Source of the DNA: Gammaproteobacteria bacterium
Lineage (GTDB): Bacteria; Pseudomonadota; Gammaproteobacteria; UBA6429; Thiohalophilaceae
Length of the DNA: 38,906 nucleotides
NCBI GenBank assembly: GCA_029881995.1
Contig: JAOULO010000031.1
Span: forward strand, 1 to 38,906
Reading direction: 5' to 3'
The notes beneath the pieces are model-generated. The model saw only the letters and a list, made by a program, of their open reading frames with translations. It did no database searches and was not told where the DNA came from. Within the stretch, counting starts at the first letter, position 1. The number at the start of each line of letters is the position of its first letter. Position numbers and translations under genes: made by a program. Below are positions 24,628 through 31,732 of this stretch, piece after piece.

Positions 24628-25470
24628 TCAGTGTTTAGCAAGCAATATCGAACCCGATACCCCGATCATTTTATCAATTACTTGCAAATATTTACCTATT
24701 GTTTCTATATCAAGCGAGAGCATTTCAAGAGCCTTGCTGTCAAACGGGTAAATCATACTGTCTTCAACAACCTCAGCTAACAACCCACAACTCACGATAT
24801 CTGCCACATGAATTAATGCTGGTAACTTTGATTCAGCCTGTTCAAAATCTGCATGGTGATATCGTATCACTGAACATATTGGTTCAGGCAATTTCCATTT
24901 TTTAGCCACGAACTCGCCTACTTCTGCATGAGTAATCCCAAGCACAACCTTCTCTGCATCTAACATATAACAGTCGTTATGTTTTTTATACTCTATTACT
25001 TCAAGATATTTATCTCTCGCCTTTTTATTGATAATAATCTTTCCTATGTCATGCAGCAGGCCTGCAGTAAATGCAAGATCTGGTTCAACCACTGTCAATT
25101 CAGCAAGCACTCTTGCTGCTACAGCTGTTCCAACTGAATGCCGCCAAATATCATCTACACTTACTGCACTCAACTTACTTGCAGGAAAATGATTTATGAT
25201 ACCAGCTGCTAGCGCAATACTTTTCAATGTATGCACACCCAGAACAATACATGCCTCTCTCAGACTCGATACTTTATTCTGTAACCCATAAAATGATGAA
25301 TTAGCTAATGCCAACACCTGCGCAGTAAGTCCAGGATCTTTTTGTAATTTTCCAATCAAAACCTGGAAATCATTTTCTTCCTTTTCACTAAGATTTATGA
25401 TTTCCTGGATTACCAACGGTAGTGAAGGGATACTCTTAGATGAAATATTTAACTTCTCTAGCCCAATCAT
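24628..25470 (-). CDS. HDOD domain protein
   Basis: 280 residues, almost all one HDOD domain: SIPSLPLVIQEII at the start, IGKLQKDPGLTAQVLALANSS, LGVHTLKSIALA, then an HD-like core with H140-D141 in LLHDIGKI, H171 region, and HH (205-206) in RYHHAD followed by HVADIV. It keeps more metal-ligand residues than many HDOD proteins, so hydrolase activity is not excluded, but HDOD proteins are usually non-enzymatic signalling adaptors linked to motility and c-di-GMP. Third gene of the leftward operon, 2 bp after the 104-aa gene and 19 bp before the preferred start of the kinase gene. Confidence 0.9.
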   Translation of the reverse strand: MIGLEKLNISSKSIPSLPLVIQEIINLSEKEENDFQVLIGKLQKDPGLTAQVLALANSSFYGLQNKVSSLREACIVLGVHTLKSIALAAGIINHFPASKLSAVSVDDIWRHSVGTAVAARVLAELTVVEPDLAFTAGLLHDIGKIIINKKARDKYLEVIEYKKHNDCYMLDAEKVVLGITHAEVGEFVAKKWKLPEPICSVIRYHHADFEQAESKLPALIHVADIVSCGLLAEVVEDSMIYPFDSKALEMLSLDIETIGKYLQVIDKMIGVSGSILLAKH

Positions 25471-25472
25471 AC

Positions 25473-25787
25473 TTATCTCTCATTAATATAGTACTCTGTC
25501 AAAATATCCTTTAGCTTTTTCATGCCAAGGTCAGACTCAACTTTCCTGAAGACCCCTTTCATCAACTTATTCACTGCCTTTCGTTTTTTCTCCAACTGCT
25601 CCGGAGAAAGTTTTTGATTGTTTACAATACTTACTTCAGTAACACCAATTCTTATCAATGTATTGATTTTATCTTCTGTAAGCACAGTCCCAGCTTTTAG
25701 CATTACTGCCCCACTTGCATTATTTACATCTTCCGTTAAAACAGAACCCGCATGACACTCGTCTACAGATATTTCAATTGACTTCAC
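25473..25787 (-). CDS. 104-aa protein resembling the N-terminal accessory domain of HD-GYP proteins
   Basis: No named family recognised. The first 55 residues (AGSVLTEDVNNASGAVML, KAGTVLTEDKINTLIRIG, VTEVSIV) follow the G-x-x-L-x-x-D-V-x-N-x-x-G-x-x-L-L-x-x-G-T-x-L-T pattern found ahead of many bacterial HD/HD-GYP domains. The last half is a charged helix rich in Lys and Glu. Its start overlaps the REC-PAS gene by 14 bp and it ends 2 bp before the HDOD gene, so it is embedded in the operon and probably works with the HDOD or HD-GYP-like protein. Function is unknown. Confidence 0.75.
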   Translation of the reverse strand: MKSIEISVDECHAGSVLTEDVNNASGAVMLKAGTVLTEDKINTLIRIGVTEVSIVNNQKLSPEQLEKKRKAVNKLMKGVFRKVESDLGMKKLKDILTEYYINER

Positions 25788-26658
25788 TTTTTAATACCTC
25801 ATCAGGAATCAACATAATAATTTTACCCCATGACTCCTCTGCGTCTGACTTCTTATACACCAGATAATGAATGCCATTCGAACCATCAATAATATTTTTA
25901 ATTTCTTCCTCACTCTCGTCCATAATTTTACCCAACAAAGCTTGTTCCATAACATTACTTATACTATCTCCAAACAGTCTCGTAGGGTTTGCTCCTAACA
26001 TTTTGTGCGCCATACTATTAGCCAATACAATCATTTCATTATTATCTACGCCCATAATCCCAATTGGCATATTTTCCATTATTTGCTGCGTTACCTGTAA
26101 ACTTCTAAAATTTATTTCTGCATTCTTTTTTTGGTAATTAAAATTTAGTTCCAACTTTTCATTAGCCTTTTTCAACTCATCATTAACAATCTGTAATTGT
26201 CGATTTAAATGATCATTTTCATTAACAAGTTCAAATTGTCTAAATGAATCAACCACATTTGCTTTTAGCAATTCATCATCCCATGGCTTGGTTAAAAATT
26301 TATATATCTCACCTTCGTTAATTGCTTCTGTAATTGTTTTCAGATCTGTATATCCACTTAAAACAATACGAACAGTACCTGGATACAAGTCTCTTACTTT
26401 ACTAAGAAATTCAGTGCCACTCATGCCTGGCATACGTTGATCTGACAGAACTACCCCTACCTGTTCAGTTTTAAGAACTTCTAGACCCTGCTCACCACTG
26501 TTTGCTGTGAGAATCTCATATCCTTCCGGTCGCAATAGTCGTACCAGTGAACGAATAATATTTTCCTCATCATCTACAACCAGCAATCTACGTACAGGCA
26601 TGTTTTTACAATCACTATTAGCCTGTGCGCCATTTGAAATCACACTTAATTTATGCAT
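25774..26658 (-). CDS. REC-PAS response regulator
   Basis: 294 residues. Receiver about 23-145 (VVDDEEN, D73 in VLSDQRMP, switch Ser in VLSGYTD, K124 in KFLTKPWDD). A coiled coil about 146-190 leads to a PAS domain (about 195-290) with NMPIGIMGVDNNEMIVLAN. There is no enzymatic or DNA-binding output, so it likely works through protein contacts. First gene of the leftward seven-gene operon, with GGAGAG 7 nt before its ATG and a sigma-28-like promoter about 60 bp upstream. Its receiver is closely similar to those of the REC-GGDEF-EAL and REC-HD-GYP-like proteins. Confidence 0.9.
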   Translation of the reverse strand: MHKLSVISNGAQANSDCKNMPVRRLLVVDDEENIIRSLVRLLRPEGYEILTANSGEQGLEVLKTEQVGVVLSDQRMPGMSGTEFLSKVRDLYPGTVRIVLSGYTDLKTITEAINEGEIYKFLTKPWDDELLKANVVDSFRQFELVNENDHLNRQLQIVNDELKKANEKLELNFNYQKKNAEINFRSLQVTQQIMENMPIGIMGVDNNEMIVLANSMAHKMLGANPTRLFGDSISNVMEQALLGKIMDESEEEIKNIIDGSNGIHYLVYKKSDAEESWGKIIMLIPDEVLKSEVN

Positions 26659-26717
26659 TTATAACTCTCCAGCATCAGGCTCCAGAAAACGAATATAAAC
26701 TGGGTCCAATGTGAGCT

Positions 26718-26743
26718 TTATCGGCACTCAAGCGGAAACATTG
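26718..26743 (-). promoter_or_regulatory. Sigma-28 (FliA)-like promoter of seven-gene signalling operon
   Basis: On the minus strand a perfect GCCGATAA (plus-strand TTATCGGC, 26718-26725) is preceded by CAATGTTT (26736-26743), which matches six of eight bases of TAAAGTTT with a 10-bp spacer instead of 11. The -10 is perfect, the -35 is weaker than in the other two promoters. It lies about 60 bp before the REC-PAS start. CGATATTATCG at 26751-26761 is a small palindrome just upstream. Confidence 0.6.
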
Positions 26744-26875
26744 ATAAAAGCGATATTATCGAATTATAAAATTTAACAATGTTTGACAATGTGGATGCTG
26801 CGCATATGTATCAGGCGCATGAACGAATATAGAAAACAGGAAGGGCTTGAGAAGAACTTAGGAATAATAACAAAT

Positions 26876-26903
26876 GGCCATACCAAGATTGTCTGGTATG
26901 GCC
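26876..26903 (-). terminator. Strong hairpin after the DUF1537 kinase gene
   Basis: Perfect 10-bp arms GGCCATACCA / TGGTATGGCC with an 8-nt loop. Read leftward it is followed by ATTTGTTATT, and read rightward by TGTTTTG, so it may work both ways. It lies 25 bp after the kinase stop and separates the metabolic cassette from the signalling operon's promoter. Confidence 0.75.
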
Positions 26904-26928
26904 TGTTTTGAAGTAAGTTTTATAGGAT

Positions 26929-28287
26929 CTAAGCAGCTGAACCTGCTGTGTGTGATGGTAAAACTGAGCTTTCCTGCTGTGTAAGGTAATTAAATGCCTT
27001 AGCCAGGGAATACTCATCACCTACATTTCCAGGGAAAATAACAACAGGTAATTCAGGATAGAGCTCATGGTCACCCGGGCAACGAACAACCGAACAACCT
27101 GGCAGAATCTGTCCTACAACTCGGGAGCTTGTCAGACTCAGGCCTGTACTCAAGACATCATTGGAAGTGATACCACCTTTGCTGATTAAAAATCCCAGCG
27201 TTTTGGGTAAGTGACGAACAACATCCATCAGAAATTCCGATACTTGAACCCCAAACGCTAGTCGCTCAGCTTGTGAATCGAATGTCTTTTCAGTGCGACT
27301 GGTAAATACCACCGCATTGATTCCCTGTTGATGCAAAGAAGTAATTTTCTCGATAATGTTATCCAGTAGATTCTCATCATTGCCGATACGCTCTACATCC
27401 ACTTTTACAGGGATAATGCCAGGTGTATCGAAAAGCACCGATAACTGTTGCGTGGTTTTCTTTACATGTGAACCAACAATGATAACACCCGGTTTGCCAT
27501 TACGGACATACTGATTCATTTGCTCAGCTTTTACCGGCTGAGGTGGCAACTGTGCCAATGCTGTTAACAGACTGGCAGCGCTTCTAAATAAAAAACGCTT
27601 ACCAAGTGATGCCGCCTGCATTAATTGATGGCAGAAATGATTCAGATCATCCTGGGTTTCACTATCAACCACACAACACTGATTACCTGACAAACCCATT
27701 AACTTTGCCAGACTATCGTTACGTACGTCATACAACTGAAAACGCACAACATCATTGGACTTAATACGTCCCTTTGTTTTCTCTTCCACATAATCAGGCA
27801 GATAACTATGGCTGTAAGCAAAAACTGAATCATTGGCAAATTCAGTTTGATGTACGGGAACAGGCTCACCATCCACCATCAGATAATGGACACTGTCTAC
27901 GGTAAAGCGACCACCCTCAAAAAAGGCAGGTACCATGAAGTGGGCATCAAACGGGCCCAGCTCTTCGGCAATCACGTCAGTTTCAACCGGATAATGCCCA
28001 CGCAGTGTAGAATCTGAACGACTTACAACCAGTGGATTGATCTCTCGACCTTCTGAGGCGAGTTCGTTTAGCGCCTGCTTTAAATTGATACAGACTTCAC
28101 GAGTCAGGGTTTCTGCTGATTTAGCATCCATACCACGGGTATTGGTCAATACAAAAAACAGTGGTGCCGTATCCAGCAAACCTGTCTTCAGCGTATCCAC
28201 ATCCCAACGTGTCAGCAGTAAGCAACTATGAACCGTTTGTGACCCAGTTGGGTCATCATCTAGTACGATAATTTTTGTTTCAGCCAT
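26929..28287 (-). CDS. Four-carbon acid sugar kinase family (DUF1537/OtnK-like)
   Basis: 452 residues from ATG 28287 (a TTG 15 bp upstream is less likely). The N-terminal domain starts with the family signature IVLDDDPTGSQT, then NTRGMD, SRSDSTLRGHYPVE and PAFFEGGR; the C-terminal domain has VIIVGSHVKKTTQQL and the nucleotide-binding part LISKGGITSNDVL...VVGQILPGC. Known members (OtnK, LtnK, DenK) phosphorylate tetronic acids or 3-oxo-tetronates using ATP. Here it is second in an operon, 98 bp after a phosphoketolase-like gene and without the usual aldolase, dehydrogenase or isomerase partners, so its real substrate is open. It is followed by a strong terminator. Confidence 0.87.
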   Translation of the reverse strand: MAETKIIVLDDDPTGSQTVHSCLLLTRWDVDTLKTGLLDTAPLFFVLTNTRGMDAKSAETLTREVCINLKQALNELASEGREINPLVVSRSDSTLRGHYPVETDVIAEELGPFDAHFMVPAFFEGGRFTVDSVHYLMVDGEPVPVHQTEFANDSVFAYSHSYLPDYVEEKTKGRIKSNDVVRFQLYDVRNDSLAKLMGLSGNQCCVVDSETQDDLNHFCHQLMQAASLGKRFLFRSAASLLTALAQLPPQPVKAEQMNQYVRNGKPGVIIVGSHVKKTTQQLSVLFDTPGIIPVKVDVERIGNDENLLDNIIEKITSLHQQGINAVVFTSRTEKTFDSQAERLAFGVQVSEFLMDVVRHLPKTLGFLISKGGITSNDVLSTGLSLTSSRVVGQILPGCSVVRCPGDHELYPELPVVIFPGNVGDEYSLAKAFNYLTQQESSVLPSHTAGSAA

Positions 28288-28385
28288 TAGTCTGTCTCGC
28301 AATTAAATAGTTAAACATTAGAAAAATCCTGAAACTGGCCGGCACTGCTTCCCACAAACCGGCCAGATCAGGCTAAGGTCACTCA

Positions 28386-30599
28386 CTACTTCGTTAATGT
28401 TTCAACTCGTTCGACCATAATCTCTGGCGTAATGCCATTGAAGGCCATAATTTCATCTGGTGATGCTGTGGTCTCACCACGTTTCCAGCAAATGGTGTCA
28501 CGACGCGGTGCCGTGGTGCGCAGCAATACAGGCTCCAGAGGAGCACTTGGACCACCACTGACGGCCAACAAGACATCACCATCAAACAGTTTGTTAAAGT
28601 CTGCGTCACTCATGAACTTGTCATCTGGCTGAGACACAGTATCCCATGCAACATCCGTTGGGCGATACAGGCGACGTGGGTTAACTACCGCAACAATACG
28701 AACCTTATAACCCTTCGCTTCCAGTTCATCTTTAGCCTTGAAGACCGGCAGATATATCATGTCACCGGTAACGGCAAAGACAACCGTGCCTTTGTCACCA
28801 GCAGTAGATTCATAAATGGTTGCCGCACCTTCATCCATCGCAGTACGCGCTTCATCTATGCTCATGTAAACTGGCAGTGGGCTCTTCGAAGCGATAATGG
28901 TCATGCCCTTGTTAAAGCTATTAGTCGCATATTCATAAGCCACCTGCATGGCATTGGCATCACAGGGGAACAGTGGGAACACGTTACCGTTACGCATCAT
29001 GGCACCGAAATAGTTTTCAATCTCAGGACGCTGATGAGTCCAGCCGTTACGACCCTGCTCCAATGCACCAGCAGTAAACATGGTGACAATAGAAGGTGTC
29101 TTACGACGCAGTTCCGCCATGGCCTGAGTAACCGTCTGAACAATTGGCCAACCATTGATGGCAAAGGACTCATAAGACAGCCACAAAGAACGCGAACCAA
29201 ACAGAGCCAGACCGGCAGCAAGACCCGCACAGGCATCTTCGTTCAATGGCTCATATACCTGACCATTAGGTGACTGGTTATACAGCGCGTCTTCTGTTGG
29301 GTGACGAATCTTCAATGCGTCATTGATGTTCTTCATGGCTGAAGCTTCATTACCATCGGCATTGGTGACAACAAAACGCTTGTCCGCCTGACCGACCTGG
29401 GCAACCAGGGCACCCATGGCAGTAGAAGGCACTGCTTTTTCATCTTTGCCAAATTCCTGCATCTTCAGCTTGGGCAGTGGTGTCATGGCCAGTTCGGATT
29501 CTGTAACAACCGTCTTAACAGCAGGGCCACCACCGGCTCGGCTGAAGTTATCACGAACAATCTGCCAGGCTGCTTCAGGTAAAGCACGGCGCTTCAGACC
29601 ATCAATAATATGTGGCTGATCCAGGGTATCGGCTGGATACAGGTTGTGCGACTTGGCACCAACCGTATGTACACCCGTGCCCTTCAGCTGCTTGATAATG
29701 AATGCCGTCAGCGTACCACCCATGGCAGACTTGGCCGCCTTATCAATCCCTTCCAGAACTGCCTGAGCAAAGGCCAGACGATTTGGCAGAGAGAAGTGGC
29801 TGCTATCAACATAGGCGCCTTCCTGTCCACTGTCATCGAAGTCTTTCGCATCAATCAGAATGACTTCTTCAAACTTGTGGCCCTTCCAGTAATTAATCAT
29901 CTGCTCGTTATTGTGCAGAGAAACCATAGAATGGTGTTCCTGGGAATAGCCGTTCCAGATCAGTGTCGGCAGGAAGTTAGTAATATCCGGGTAAGCGGTA
30001 TTGAAGTGCATCATGGCATTCAAAACATAGGGCTCACCCATGCCACCATCACCAATGGTAACGGGGAAAAGCTTATCGCGATGCAGATAGGCACCGGCCA
30101 TAGCAAAGTGCATACCCTGACCCAGTGGCCCGGCCGGAGCCAGCAGACCAGGAATGGCGCCCGACAAGTGACCCAGCAGACCGTGCTTTTCACGGAATCG
30201 GGTCTGCATGTCATTCATGTTATGGATGTCCATGGCTTCAAGCGATCCATCCAGAAACATGGAGGAATAAAAGCCAGGCGCGTGGTGGCCAACCTCAGTG
30301 ACTATATTAGTATGACCCAGCATCATCAGCGCGGCATGGGCTTCGGCACTGGAGGCAAAACCACCAGGGTGACCTGAGCCTTTAGAGCCACATAGCTGCA
30401 GGGTGACATAACGTAGGGCATCAGCCCCCATCAGAGTCTGGTAGGCAGCAGTTTCATCGATTTTGCTAATGGCCGACTGACCCTCAGCAATCACCGGACT
30501 GGCCGCATGTTTGTCAAAACCATCCCATTGCTCACCGTAGTGCTGGATGCCCTCACAGAAGGTAGGCAGGGCTGTCATTTGTTCTGCTGTTGTGCTCAT
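28386..30599 (-). CDS. ThDP-dependent phosphoketolase/transketolase-family enzyme
   Basis: 737 residues from ATG 30599, which has GAGAGGA 7 nt upstream; a GTG at 30635 is rejected. The ThDP motif is GDGGMGEPYVLN...LPTLIWNGY, close to the GDG...LPILHLNGY of phosphoketolases. Other matches are SYESFAI (activating Glu region), GRNGWTHQRPE (compare NGFTHQDP) and PCDANAMQVAYEYA with KSPLP. The N-terminal part (GSGHPGGFASSAEAHAALM) is more like transketolase. Phosphoketolases split ketose phosphates with phosphate to acetyl phosphate. Some genomes label this subfamily xylulose-5-phosphate 3-epimerase, as far as I recall; I would not rely on either name. The operon with a DUF1537 kinase and a divergent IclR regulator indicates a specific sugar-acid or ketose pathway. 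Confidence 0.8.
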   Translation of the reverse strand: MSTTAEQMTALPTFCEGIQHYGEQWDGFDKHAASPVIAEGQSAISKIDETAAYQTLMGADALRYVTLQLCGSKGSGHPGGFASSAEAHAALMMLGHTNIVTEVGHHAPGFYSSMFLDGSLEAMDIHNMNDMQTRFREKHGLLGHLSGAIPGLLAPAGPLGQGMHFAMAGAYLHRDKLFPVTIGDGGMGEPYVLNAMMHFNTAYPDITNFLPTLIWNGYSQEHHSMVSLHNNEQMINYWKGHKFEEVILIDAKDFDDSGQEGAYVDSSHFSLPNRLAFAQAVLEGIDKAAKSAMGGTLTAFIIKQLKGTGVHTVGAKSHNLYPADTLDQPHIIDGLKRRALPEAAWQIVRDNFSRAGGGPAVKTVVTESELAMTPLPKLKMQEFGKDEKAVPSTAMGALVAQVGQADKRFVVTNADGNEASAMKNINDALKIRHPTEDALYNQSPNGQVYEPLNEDACAGLAAGLALFGSRSLWLSYESFAINGWPIVQTVTQAMAELRRKTPSIVTMFTAGALEQGRNGWTHQRPEIENYFGAMMRNGNVFPLFPCDANAMQVAYEYATNSFNKGMTIIASKSPLPVYMSIDEARTAMDEGAATIYESTAGDKGTVVFAVTGDMIYLPVFKAKDELEAKGYKVRIVAVVNPRRLYRPTDVAWDTVSQPDDKFMSDADFNKLFDGDVLLAVSGGPSAPLEPVLLRTTAPRRDTICWKRGETTASPDEIMAFNGITPEIMVERVETLTK

Positions 30600-30662
30600 T
30601 AGCTTGTCCTCTCGTTTGATATCCCCGATACTCACGACCCGGAATTTCAGAATGCATAATTG

Positions 30663-30679
30663 ATTTCACAATGTGAAAT
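30663..30679. promoter_or_regulatory. IclR-type operator candidate, ATTTCACA-A-TGTGAAAT
   Basis: Perfect 8-bp arms around one base, upstream of the phosphoketolase-like gene. Fifteen of 17 bases recur at 30781-30797 directly before the iclR-type start, and a weaker 12-of-17 match lies at 30762-30778. Matching sites at both ends of a divergent region beside an IclR gene suggest autoregulation plus control of the enzyme operon. Confidence 0.7.
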
Positions 30680-30695
30680 TTTGTAACAAAAGAAA

Positions 30696-30724
30696 AAGCA
30701 GTGTTTTCTTTGCCAACACTGCTT
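30696..30724 (-). terminator. Terminator-shaped hairpin in the phosphoketolase leader region
   Basis: Perfect 10-bp arms AAGCAGTGTT / AACACTGCTT with a 9-nt loop. Read leftward it is followed by TTTCTTTTG, the form of an intrinsic terminator. It lies about 100 bp before the phosphoketolase-like start. A possible leftward promoter (TTGCGA-N17-TATGGT) lies just upstream on the minus strand, so the hairpin could act as an attenuator; otherwise it may just insulate the two divergent genes. Confidence 0.5.
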
Positions 30725-30780
30725 AATCTCGACTTGCATATACCATAGCGAGTATTCTACAATTTCGCAATACACAATCG

Positions 30781-30797
30781 TTTTCATAATGTGAAAT
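30781..30797. promoter_or_regulatory. Second IclR-type operator candidate at the iclR start
   Basis: TTTTCATA-A-TGTGAAAT, 15 of 17 bases identical to 30663-30679. It ends 3 bp before the ATG at 30801, where a ribosome-binding site would normally be, so bound regulator could block its own gene. The adjacent weaker copy (30762-30778) is 19 bp away, consistent with side-by-side dimers. Confidence 0.6.
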
Positions 30798-30800
30798 TAT

Positions 30801-31535
30801 ATGTCATCATCCATACAAGTCATTGATCGTTCGGCTAGCCTTATGCAGGCCATTGCCAGCACCCCACAATCAGCCAGTCTCAAGATTCTGTCTGCTGAAA
30901 CCGGGCTGCATCCCTCCACCGCCTTTCGTATCCTGGGCTCTCTCATCGAAGTGGGCTTTGTTGAACGGGATTCAGCCGGGCACTATTTTATAGGGCGAAA
31001 ACTCGCCCAGCTTGCCAGCAGCCGCCGCCGCTCGACAGACCTGCGCGAAGAGGCCCTGCCCATCCTGGAGCGCCTGCGTGATGAAATCGGCGAGACCATC
31101 AATCTCACCATCCGCGAAGGGGATGAAGTCATCTATATAGAACGAGCCACCCCCAACCGCATGATGCGAGTCGAACAGGTCATCGGCAGTCGTGCCCCCC
31201 TGCATGTCACCGCCGTGGGCAAGCTCATGCTGGATGACCTGGGCAATGAATTTATTCGTGCCTACAGCGAACGCACCGGCCTCAAGGCCTATACCCAACA
31301 CACCCGCTCCTCCATCAGCGCCCTGCTCAAAGATTTACAGACATCCAGCGCCCAGGGTTTTGCCTATGATGATGAAGAAGCCGAGATCGGTGTGGGTTGT
31401 ATCGGTGTACTGATCCGCAATAACAAAAACGACGTCATCGGCGGCCTGTCTGTCTCCGCCCCTATCGAGCGACGCCAGGATGAATGGGCCATGACTTTAA
31501 AGAATGCCGCGAAAGAAATTTCGTCAAGGATTTGA
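30801..31535 (+). CDS. IclR-family transcriptional regulator
   Basis: 244 residues. N-terminal winged HTH (about 5-65: SLMQAIASTPQSASLKILSA pattern, then GLHPSTAFRILGSLIEVGFVERD) and C-terminal IclR effector domain (about 80-244: LRDEIGETINLTIREGDEVIYIER, APLHVTAVGKLML, GFAYDDEEAEIGVGCIGV). IclR proteins bind small metabolites and repress or activate adjacent catabolic operons. It is divergent from the phosphoketolase-like/DUF1537 operon with paired palindromes between them. The ATG has no Shine-Dalgarno sequence, so translation may be weak or leaderless. Its G+C is visibly higher than the upstream signalling region. It ends 3 bp from the tRNA-Met 3' end on the opposite strand. Confidence 0.92.
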   Translation: MSSSIQVIDRSASLMQAIASTPQSASLKILSAETGLHPSTAFRILGSLIEVGFVERDSAGHYFIGRKLAQLASSRRRSTDLREEALPILERLRDEIGETINLTIREGDEVIYIERATPNRMMRVEQVIGSRAPLHVTAVGKLMLDDLGNEFIRAYSERTGLKAYTQHTRSSISALLKDLQTSSAQGFAYDDEEAEIGVGCIGVLIRNNKNDVIGGLSVSAPIERRQDEWAMTLKNAAKEISSRI

Positions 31536-31538
31536 AAA

Positions 31539-31615
<77 letters not shown>

Positions 31616-31623
31616 ATAGGTCT

Positions 31624-31681
31624 GCCACCAGTGGGTGGCGAAAAGAGGGCGCATTTTCCTTGTTCACCCCGACATTGTCAA
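31624..31681 (-). promoter_or_regulatory. Promoter and leader hairpin of tRNA-Met
   Basis: On the minus strand TTGACA (31676-31681), 17 bp, then GAAAAT (31653-31658), followed by a GC-rich GCGCCCTC discriminator of the kind found at stable-RNA promoters. A perfect 6-bp hairpin GCCACC-N4-GGTGGC (31624-31639) lies in the leader 8 nt before the mature 5' end. Confidence 0.55.
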
Positions 31682-31732
31682 GCAGGAACCGTCAGGCTAT
31701 TCGGCTGTGGCCCTGTAGAATCAATGACTTAG

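Noticed and set aside
29610-30377. Long open frame (255 codons) on the plus strand opposite the phosphoketolase-like gene
   Set aside because: Antisense to a strongly conserved enzyme, no recognisable motif and no ribosome-binding site; a by-product of codon bias.
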